Positions 7,076 through 13,363 of a stretch of 13,363 bases of DNA are shown here, piece by piece. Numbering within the stretch: position 1 is the first letter of the stretch; each line of letters opens with the position of its first letter. The notes beneath the pieces are model-generated. The model was not told the DNA's origin. It did not search any database and saw nothing but the letters and a program-made list of their open reading frames with translations. The translations under genes were made by a program, and so were the position numbers. Origin of the DNA: CBDUBS01 sp965365445 (GTDB lineage Bacteria > Bacteroidota > Rhodothermia > Rhodothermales > DASSAV01); contig CBDUBS010000093.1 in the NCBI GenBank assembly GCA_965365445.1, positions 1 to 13,363 of the forward strand, in the 5' to 3' direction.

Positions 7076-7558
7076 ATGGAAAACGAAGGACACAGCGGAA
7101 CCGGGTTGGAGGAAAAGATCCGGCAGATCGCCGAGCAGGTGATCGGCCAGGGTCCGCTGTACGTTGTGGATGTGAATGTACGTGGGAATAAAGGATCGCG
7201 AGGCGTAACGGTTTACATCGACGGAGACGAAGGGGTAGATGTGGAGCACCTGGCGCGGATCAGTCGGGAAGTGGGATTCATACTCGATACGGAGGAAATC
7301 GTAGCGGGGAAATACACCCTCAGTGTTTCCTCGCCCGGGGTAGACCGTCCGCTTACGCTTCCCCGCCAGTACCGGAAAAACATAGGCCGGACGCTCGAGG
7401 TCGTCTGGCGTCGTAATCCTGAAGAGGGCAGCACCACATTACAGGGGGAGCTACTCGACGCAAATGAAGAAAGCATTCGTATCGGTCTGCCGAAAAACGA
7501 GCCCGTAGTCGTTCCGTTTCCGGAGATCGAGAAAGCGGTAGTCAAGTTGCCCTGGTAG
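7076..7558 (+). CDS. rimP: Ribosome maturation factor RimP
   Basis: A 160-residue cytoplasmic factor needed for efficient maturation of the 30S subunit, acting on binding of early assembly proteins. The N-terminal alpha/beta domain carries LYVVDVNVRGNKGSRGVTVYID (28-49), followed by the region around VEHLARISREVGFIL (56-70). The family signature VSSPGVDRPL is at 84-93, and an SH3-like C-terminal domain fills the rest. The ATG at 7076 gives the normal length; the frame also opens at a GTG at 7031. It is the first gene of the operon, 41 bases before nusA, the usual partner of rimP. Confidence 0.94.
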   Translation: MENEGHSGTGLEEKIRQIAEQVIGQGPLYVVDVNVRGNKGSRGVTVYIDGDEGVDVEHLARISREVGFILDTEEIVAGKYTLSVSSPGVDRPLTLPRQYRKNIGRTLEVVWRRNPEEGSTTLQGELLDANEESIRIGLPKNEPVVVPFPEIEKAVVKLPW

Positions 7559-7599
7559 CCGTAAGTCCGGCAGAGGCCACACTAGTTTATCATAACGAT

Positions 7600-8871
7600 A
7601 TGCATAGCAACAATCTGGTATCCTCGTTTGCAGAAATTGCGCGAGAGAAGGAAATAGATCGGGATACGCTCCAGATGATCATCGAGGACGTGTTTCGTGC
7701 TATGATTCGTAAGCGTTACGGCGCCGACGATGCATTCGACATCATCTTCAACCCGGACCATGGGGACATCCAGATTTTGCACGTCCGGGAAGTCGTGCCG
7801 AATATGGATCTGGACGATCCGGTTACTCAGATCGAGTTGAAGGACGCCGTAGCCATAGACGATGGCTTTGAAGTAGGTGATGAAGTCGCTTCGGAAGTAA
7901 GCATCGCCGACTTCGGGAGGCGCGCCGTTATGACGGCCCGGCAGACGTTCAGCCAGCGCATCCGCGATCTGGAAAAGGAAAACGTATATAAAACGTACCA
8001 GGATGTCGTCGGGGAGATCGTCGTCGGGGAAATCTATCAGGTGCGGCGGCGCGAAGTGCTGGTGATACATAATAAGGTCGAGCTGTTTCTGCCCCGGGAG
8101 GAACAGATTTTCAAGGATCGGTACCGTAAGGGCGATATGCTCCGCGCGGTGGTAAAAGAAGTGCGGCGGGATGTGGGCGGCAATCCTCAGGTAGTAATCA
8201 GCCGCACCGATCCCGAGTTTATGGAAAGGTTGTTCGAACTCGAGGTGCCCGAGATTTACGACGGCATCGTGGAAATAAAGCTCGTGGTTCGGGAGCCGGG
8301 CGAGCGGGCCAAAGTGGCCGTCGTGAGCCACGACGACCGAATCGATCCGGTAGGCGCCTGCGTCGGCATAAAGGGGGTTCGGATCCACGCCGTCGTGCGT
8401 GAACTAGGCAACGAGAACATCGACGTGCTGGAGTGGACGGACGACATCCACGACCTGATCAAGCGGTCCCTTTCGCCGGCCAAACCCGTTACGGTCATTC
8501 TCAATAACGAGCTACACCCTCCGAGGGCGAAGGTGGTTGTCAGGCCGGACGAAGTCAGCCAGGCCATCGGGCGAGGAGGCATCAATATCCGGCTGGCCTC
8601 GGCCCTCACGGGATACGAAATCGACGTATATCGGGAAATCTCTTCGGATGAGGAGGATATCGAAATCGGCGAGTTCTCGGATGAGTTGGCCCCGGAAACC
8701 GTTCAGCGGTTGCGGGATATCGGTTGCGACACGGCCAAAGTAGTGCTCGAACTATCGGTGGACGAACTGGCCCGCCGGTCCGGTCTGCCGGTCGATACGG
8801 CCCGACACGTGATTGAAGTGATAAAGGCCGAGTTTGAGGATGAGGAGGAGGAAGAAGAGTTGGAAGGCTGA
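7600..8871 (+). CDS. nusA: Transcription termination/antitermination factor NusA
   Basis: A 423-residue protein that binds RNA polymerase and nascent RNA and modulates pausing, intrinsic termination and antitermination. The polymerase-binding N-terminal domain spans about 1-125, an S1 domain about 133-203, KH1 about 204-280 with GACVGIKG at 252-259, and KH2 about 281-345 with the GxxG loop in AIGRGG at 322-327. A region at about 362-410 (DIGCDTAKVVLELSVDELARRSG area) looks like the helix-hairpin-helix repeats found at the end of some NusA proteins. It ends in a very acidic tail (EDEEEEEELEG). Total length falls between the short Gram-positive and the long proteobacterial forms. The ATG lacks a visible Shine-Dalgarno sequence. 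Confidence 0.97.
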   Translation: MHSNNLVSSFAEIAREKEIDRDTLQMIIEDVFRAMIRKRYGADDAFDIIFNPDHGDIQILHVREVVPNMDLDDPVTQIELKDAVAIDDGFEVGDEVASEVSIADFGRRAVMTARQTFSQRIRDLEKENVYKTYQDVVGEIVVGEIYQVRRREVLVIHNKVELFLPREEQIFKDRYRKGDMLRAVVKEVRRDVGGNPQVVISRTDPEFMERLFELEVPEIYDGIVEIKLVVREPGERAKVAVVSHDDRIDPVGACVGIKGVRIHAVVRELGNENIDVLEWTDDIHDLIKRSLSPAKPVTVILNNELHPPRAKVVVRPDEVSQAIGRGGINIRLASALTGYEIDVYREISSDEEDIEIGEFSDELAPETVQRLRDIGCDTAKVVLELSVDELARRSGLPVDTARHVIEVIKAEFEDEEEEEELEG

Positions 8872-8931
8872 GCGGCGCGTAAAAGGATCATGGCGCTGCC
8901 TGGCAGCTCCGTTTACTGCTAAAGGTATTGC

Positions 8932-11757
8932 ATGACGAAAGAAGGCAAAGCATTCAAGAAGGTCAGGGTATTCAAGGTTTCGAAGGAACTGAACGTCACG
9001 GTAGACACAGTCGTCGATCACCTGAAGGCAAGGGGATTTGCCCATGCCCTGGATGGGGTAGGGCTCAATGCCTCCATTGTCAATGAAGATGCGTATGAGG
9101 ATCTTCTTGAAGCGTTTGCTTCGGACAGGGCTACGGCTTCGCGGGTAAAAGAAAAGCGGGTAGCACTCCAGGTGGAGACCTTCGAGGGCGAGCCGGATTA
9201 TGAAGACGAGGAGCCGGAGCGGGCGCCCGAGCCGGTACCTGTTTCCGAGGTCGAAGAGAAAGTGCCGGACGTAGTACCCGCGCCGGAGCCGGAGACTCAG
9301 GAAGTAGAGGCGGAGTACGAATCAGTCGATGGCGCCGATGTTGCGGTTGAGGAAATAGAACAACCTGCGCCGGAGCCCGTCCCGGAGGAGGTGGTTGAAC
9401 CCGTCGTTGAAGCAACCGACGCTCAGGAAGGAGAGACGACCGGCCCGGAAGACGTTGAGCCCCAGATCGTGGAACCCGCAGCGGTGGACGTTCCGGCAGT
9501 TGAGCCCGAAGAAACCCCCGAGCCCGTAGATGAACGCCTGGAAGATGCCGTGGCGGCGCTTCAGGAAGAGGAGGAAGCGCCCCAACCGAAGGCGACTGTC
9601 GTCGAGGCGGGGGTCATTACGGCGGACCGTTACAAACTGGCCGGCACGAAAATCATCGGTAAGATCGATCTGTCGTCGCTGGACGATAGCGCCGACAAGA
9701 AGAAAAAGCGCAAGCGCAAGCGTAAGGGGAAAGCGGAAGGGGAAGAAGCCCCGGCGGTCGCCACGGAGGATAAGCCGAAGGTTGTCAAACCCGAAACCGA
9801 TGCCGCCAAACGCAAAAAGAAAAAGAAACGTGGTCCGGCGGTAGACGAGGCGGATGTAGAAGCCACGATGAGCGAAACGCTCCGTGAGCTCGAACAGGGG
9901 GCGGGCCGGGTGCGTCAGCGACGGCGCAAGCAGCGCAGGGACGAGCGCGCGGCCGTTCGCGAACGGGAGCGCGAACAGGAACTGGAGCGAGACCGTGTCA
10001 TCAAGGTCACCGAGTTTATCTCGACCGGCGAGCTCGCCAATCTGTTCAACGTTCCCGTAACCGACATCATCAGCACGCTGTTCAAGTCGGGTATGATGGT
10101 GTCCATCAATCAGCGCCTCGACGCCGACACCATTTCCTTCGTTGCCGACGAATACGGCATCGATGTGGAATTCATTACCGACTTCGGTACGGTGGATATC
10201 GAGGAGGAGGAGGATGCACCGGAAGATCTGAAGCCCCGGGCGCCCGTCGTTACCATCATGGGACACGTAGACCATGGTAAAACGTCCCTGCTCGATCATA
10301 TACGAAGCACGAACGTAGTGGCCGGCGAAGCGGGCGGCATCACGCAGCACATCGGAGCCTACCACGTCGATCTGGCTGACGGCCGGGAAATCACATTTCT
10401 CGATACGCCGGGCCACGAAGCGTTCACGGCCATGCGCGCGCGCGGCGCCCAGGTTACGGATATCGTCATTCTCGTCGTTGCGGCCGACGACGCGGTCATG
10501 CCGCAAACCGTTGAAGCCATCAACCATGCCAAGGCGGCCGAGGTGCCCGTCGTCGTTGCGGTCAATAAAATCGACCGGCCGACGGCCAATACCGCCCGGG
10601 TAATGCAGCAGCTATCGGATCATAACGTGCTGGTCGAGCAGTACGGAGGGAAGGTCCAGGCGAGCTTCGTTTCCGCCAAGACGGGAGAGGGCATCGAAGA
10701 TTTGCTGGAGAAGGTGCTTCTCGAAGCCGATCTGCGCGACCTGAAAGGAAACCCCGACCGGAACGCCTCCGGCGTCGTCATTGAAAGCCGGCTGGAAAAA
10801 GGCAGGGGGAATGTGGCTACCGTACTGGTACAGAACGGCACCCTGCGTGTCGGCGATACGTTTGTGGCCGGCATCTACTCGGGCCGCGTGAGGGCCATGT
10901 TCGACGAGCGGGATAACCGGATCGACGAAGTCGGGCCAGGGAAGCCGGCGCTGGTACTCGGATTCGACGGCGCTCCTGAAGTCGGAGACCGGATCGTTGT
11001 GCTGGATGACGAGCGTGAGGCTCGCGAAATTGCGCAAAAGCGTCAGCAAATCTATCGCGAACAGACCCTGAGGCAACGCAAACACATTACGCTGGATGAG
11101 ATCGGCAGGCGGCTGGCGCTCGGGGATTTCCGCGAGTTGAACCTTATCATCAAAGCCGACGTGGGCGGCTCGGTGGAAGCTCTTGCCGATGCGTTGCTCA
11201 AGCTCTCGACGGAAGAAGTAGCCGTCAGCATCATCCACAGCGGCGTCGGCGCCATAACCGAAAGCGATGTGATGCTGGCCTCTGCGTCGGATGCCATCAT
11301 AATCGGTTTCCAGGTGCGCCCGATGCCGGGTGCGCGCGCTCTCGCCCAGCGAGAGGAAATCGACATCCGTACCTACTCGATCATCTACAATGCCATCGAG
11401 GAAGTGCGGGACGCGCTGGAGGGCTTGCTTACTCCGGAGAAAACCGAGCGGATTCTCGGGGTGGCCGAGGTGCGGAATACCTTCAAGGTGCCGAAAGCGG
11501 GCATGGTAGCCGGATGCTATGTCGTGGAAGGACGGATTCACCGGAACGACCGTATCCATCTGATCCGGGATGGGGTCGTCATTTATGCCGGGACCATCTC
11601 CTCGCTGAGGCGCTTCAAGGACGACGCCCGAGAGGTTCAGAGCGGGTACGAATGCGGTCTGTCCATCGAGAATTTCAATGACTTGAAGGTAGGGGATCAG
11701 ATCGAGTCGTACGAGATCGTCGAGACGAAACGGAAGCTCGAAGTGACGGCCCGGTAA
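8932..11757 (+). CDS. infB: Translation initiation factor IF-2
   Basis: A 941-residue GTPase that brings initiator fMet-tRNA to the 30S subunit and promotes subunit joining. An IF2_N-type helical module lies at about 4-45. It is followed by a long low-complexity linker (about 60-340), acidic and Pro/Val/Glu-rich and then strongly basic (KKKKRKRKRKGK and KRKKKKKRG). A second IF2_N module lies at about 355-420. The G domain shows GHVDHGKT at 444-451, DTPGHE from 491, NKID at 545-548 and SAK at 581-583. Domains II, III and the fMet-tRNA-binding C2 domain complete the protein. AAAGG at 8921-8925 lies six bases before the ATG. The 60-base gap after nusA contains a short inverted repeat (8895-8907). 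The linker accounts for the size compared with shorter IF-2 forms. Confidence 0.97.
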   Translation: MTKEGKAFKKVRVFKVSKELNVTVDTVVDHLKARGFAHALDGVGLNASIVNEDAYEDLLEAFASDRATASRVKEKRVALQVETFEGEPDYEDEEPERAPEPVPVSEVEEKVPDVVPAPEPETQEVEAEYESVDGADVAVEEIEQPAPEPVPEEVVEPVVEATDAQEGETTGPEDVEPQIVEPAAVDVPAVEPEETPEPVDERLEDAVAALQEEEEAPQPKATVVEAGVITADRYKLAGTKIIGKIDLSSLDDSADKKKKRKRKRKGKAEGEEAPAVATEDKPKVVKPETDAAKRKKKKKRGPAVDEADVEATMSETLRELEQGAGRVRQRRRKQRRDERAAVREREREQELERDRVIKVTEFISTGELANLFNVPVTDIISTLFKSGMMVSINQRLDADTISFVADEYGIDVEFITDFGTVDIEEEEDAPEDLKPRAPVVTIMGHVDHGKTSLLDHIRSTNVVAGEAGGITQHIGAYHVDLADGREITFLDTPGHEAFTAMRARGAQVTDIVILVVAADDAVMPQTVEAINHAKAAEVPVVVAVNKIDRPTANTARVMQQLSDHNVLVEQYGGKVQASFVSAKTGEGIEDLLEKVLLEADLRDLKGNPDRNASGVVIESRLEKGRGNVATVLVQNGTLRVGDTFVAGIYSGRVRAMFDERDNRIDEVGPGKPALVLGFDGAPEVGDRIVVLDDEREAREIAQKRQQIYREQTLRQRKHITLDEIGRRLALGDFRELNLIIKADVGGSVEALADALLKLSTEEVAVSIIHSGVGAITESDVMLASASDAIIIGFQVRPMPGARALAQREEIDIRTYSIIYNAIEEVRDALEGLLTPEKTERILGVAEVRNTFKVPKAGMVAGCYVVEGRIHRNDRIHLIRDGVVIYAGTISSLRRFKDDAREVQSGYECGLSIENFNDLKVGDQIESYEIVETKRKLEVTAR

Positions 11758-11785
11758 TTCGGGAGAGCGGAAGGAGAACAGGCTT

Positions 11786-12157
11786 ATGAGCATACGAACC
11801 GAGCGTGTCGCCAGGCTGCTCCAGCGGGAAGTGGCCGATTTGCTGAATACCGAATTCAGCCGGCAGCTGCATCCCATGGTGACCGTAACGAACGTGCGGG
11901 TAACGAAAGACCTGTCGGTGGCGTACGTCAACGTGAGTATCCTGTCGGATACGCCCGTACAGCGTCAGACGGCTTTCAAGCACCTCGAAGAGCTAACACC
12001 GCAGGTACGCACGGCATTGGCCGGGCGCATCCGTCACCAGTTGCGAATCGTCCCGGAACTGCGGTTCTTTCTTGACGACTCTCTCGAACAAGCGCAGCAC
12101 ATGGAAGATCTGTTCGGCAAAATTCGAGCGGAGCGGGCCCGGCGCGAACCTGACTAA
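11786..12157 (+). CDS. rbfA: 30S ribosome-binding factor A
   Basis: A 123-residue KH-fold protein that binds the immature 30S subunit near the 5' helix of 16S rRNA and is important in the cold. The N-terminal SIRTERVARLLQREVADLL (2-20), the strand pair VTVTNVRVTKDLSVAYVNVS (about 32-51) and the LRIVPELRFFLDDSLE segment (86-101) are typical. The length is normal for the family. It starts 28 bases after infB with a good ribosome binding site (AAGGAGA at 11771-11777) and ends six bases before truB. Confidence 0.95.
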   Translation: MSIRTERVARLLQREVADLLNTEFSRQLHPMVTVTNVRVTKDLSVAYVNVSILSDTPVQRQTAFKHLEELTPQVRTALAGRIRHQLRIVPELRFFLDDSLEQAQHMEDLFGKIRAERARREPD

Positions 12158-12163
12158 TGGTGC

Positions 12164-12910
12164 ATGGAGCTCAATAGCCCCCCGGAATCCGTCCTGCTTC
12201 CTGATCCGAGTGTCGTCAGGCGGCGTCCGCAGCTTCCCGAACGGAACGCGCCGGCCGTTCTTCTGCTCGATAAGCCGAAAGGATGGTCCTCGTTCGACGT
12301 AGTGCGCAAGATCCGACGTGTGCTTTCGGAAAAAAAAGTCGGCCACGCGGGCACGCTGGACCCCATGGCTACCGGAATGCTCATCTGTCTCGTGGGGCGG
12401 GCCACCCGGCTGAGCGACGCCCTCATGGGTCTGGACAAGGAGTATGAGGGCGTCATTCGGATAGGGCAAAAGACCCCTTCTTATGACGCCGAAACGCCGG
12501 TCGTTGAAGAAGCGGACTGGCGCCACATTACCGACGTAGACCTCGAACATCAGCGGCTCCGCTTCATCGGGGCGTTGCGGCAGCGCCCGCCCATGTACTC
12601 TGCCATCCATGTGCAGGGGGAGCGGCTTTACAAGAAAGCGCGGCGGGGAGAGACGATCGAAGTGCCGGAGCGGGACGTTACGGTGTATGCCTTCGACCTG
12701 CTCGAACGAAACGGGCCGGATGTACGGGTGAGGGTTCGATGCTCCAAAGGGACATATATTCGCAGCCTTGCCCACGATTTCGGGATGGCGCTCGGGGTAG
12801 GCGGGCACCTGGTCGAACTCAGACGGACCCGGATCGGTCCTTTCCGGATCGAGGATGCCTGGACTCCCGTACAACTCGAGCAGGCACTCAATGCGCATTC
12901 AGACGGGTGA
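12164..12910 (+). CDS. truB: tRNA pseudouridine 55 synthase
   Basis: A 248-residue enzyme that converts U55 in the T-loop of tRNAs to pseudouridine. LLLDKPKGWSSFDVV (33-47) is the N-terminal motif. GHAGTLDPMATGML (60-73) holds the catalytic Asp66, and EYEGVIRIGQKTPSYDAE (93-110) and KGTYIRSLAHDFG follow. At 248 residues it is shorter than the 314-residue E. coli enzyme and appears to lack most of the C-terminal PUA region, as in many other bacterial TruB proteins. The N-terminal 30 residues before the first motif are Pro-rich and unconserved, so a slightly later start cannot be excluded, but no later ATG precedes the DKPKG motif. It lies between rbfA and ribF with almost no spacing. Confidence 0.95.
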   Translation: MELNSPPESVLLPDPSVVRRRPQLPERNAPAVLLLDKPKGWSSFDVVRKIRRVLSEKKVGHAGTLDPMATGMLICLVGRATRLSDALMGLDKEYEGVIRIGQKTPSYDAETPVVEEADWRHITDVDLEHQRLRFIGALRQRPPMYSAIHVQGERLYKKARRGETIEVPERDVTVYAFDLLERNGPDVRVRVRCSKGTYIRSLAHDFGMALGVGGHLVELRRTRIGPFRIEDAWTPVQLEQALNAHSDG

Positions 12911-12911
12911 C

Positions 12912-13363
12912 ATGAAGCGATATTCCGGATTGGAAGAAGCCCCCGCCCTTCAACGATCCGTCGTCACCGTGGGAATGTTCGACGGCGTGCATCTGGGACA
13001 CCAGCGGATCCTCGAAACGCTCCGTGAAACGGCCGGGGCCCTACGTGCAGAAAGCGTAGTGGTTACCTTCGATCCGCACCCGCGAGAAACACTGAGCGGC
13101 GTGCCGGTTTCCCTGTTGACGACGGTCGAAGAAAGGGCGGCGCTGGTTGAGCGGTTCGGGGTGCAGCACTTCGTCGTGATGCCGTTCACGAAGGCTTTTG
13201 CCGCCCTCACGGCGGATCAATTCGTAAGGGATATTCTCTGTGGACGGCTTGGCATGGAGGCAATCGTGGTAGGGCACGACCATGCATTCGGTTCCGGAAG
13301 GACCGGCGGGGAACAGTCTTTGCGAGCGCTTGGGGTGGAAAGAGGTTTCAGGGTTGATGTGGT
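12912..13363 (+). CDS. ribF: Bifunctional riboflavin kinase/FAD synthetase, partial (3' end outside window)
   Basis: The first 150 residues of RibF, which phosphorylates riboflavin to FMN and adenylylates FMN to FAD. Only the N-terminal FAD-synthetase (nucleotidyltransferase) part is present. It shows GMFDGVHLGH at 21-30 (the HxGH ATP-binding motif), VTFDPHPRE at 51-59 and VVGHDHAFGSGRTG at 119-132. The riboflavin kinase domain would lie past the window end. The ATG at 12912 is one base after the truB stop. An in-frame ATG at 12891 overlaps truB and would add seven residues. The tight spacing implies co-transcription and probably translational coupling with truB. Confidence 0.93.
   Translation, partial: MKRYSGLEEAPALQRSVVTVGMFDGVHLGHQRILETLRETAGALRAESVVVTFDPHPRETLSGVPVSLLTTVEERAALVERFGVQHFVVMPFTKAFAALTADQFVRDILCGRLGMEAIVVGHDHAFGSGRTGGEQSLRALGVERGFRVDV

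Noticed and set aside
8895..8907. Short inverted repeat GCTGCC-T-GGCAGC between nusA and infB as a terminator
   Set aside because: The loop is too small and no T-run follows; it lies within a tightly packed operon.

Overview
This 13.4 kb window is ordinary chromosomal DNA from a moderately GC-rich bacterium. The gene order rimP-nusA-infB-rbfA-truB-ribF, the style of the IF-2 N-terminus (acidic, Pro/Glu-rich, with a basic KKKKRKRKR stretch), and the fact that only some genes carry a clear Shine-Dalgarno sequence suggest Rhodothermota/Bacteroidota, possibly Rhodothermales. That placement is an inference from gene order and protein character, not a database result.

Layout. Positions 1-641 hold no confident conventional gene. 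They do contain a minute minus-strand unit: a near-ideal ribosome binding site, a 13-codon Met-rich ORF, then a strong hairpin terminator. A second hairpin lies just past the 3' end of the aldehyde dehydrogenase gene. A minus-strand aldehyde dehydrogenase (642-2132) is divergent from a plus-strand run: a PatA-like class I aminotransferase, a small membrane protein of unknown function, prfB (release factor 2, with its programmed +1 frameshift intact) and nadB (L-aspartate oxidase).

A 311-base gap (6765-7075) separates nadB from the translation/transcription operon. It holds a candidate promoter whose -35 region sits inside a perfect 14-bp palindrome, followed by two terminator-like hairpins before rimP. 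This arrangement suggests a regulated, possibly attenuated, leader.

The operon then runs rimP (30S maturation), nusA (transcription elongation/termination), infB (initiation factor 2), rbfA (cold-shock 30S maturation), truB (tRNA pseudouridine 55 synthase) and ribF (FAD synthesis, cut by the window end). The first five products link transcription to ribosome assembly and translation initiation; ribF is a common passenger at the end of this operon.

I see no mobile element, CRISPR array, tRNA, rRNA or defence system. The best leads for something undescribed are the 13-codon ORF/terminator unit at the left edge and the palindrome/double-hairpin leader of the nusA operon.
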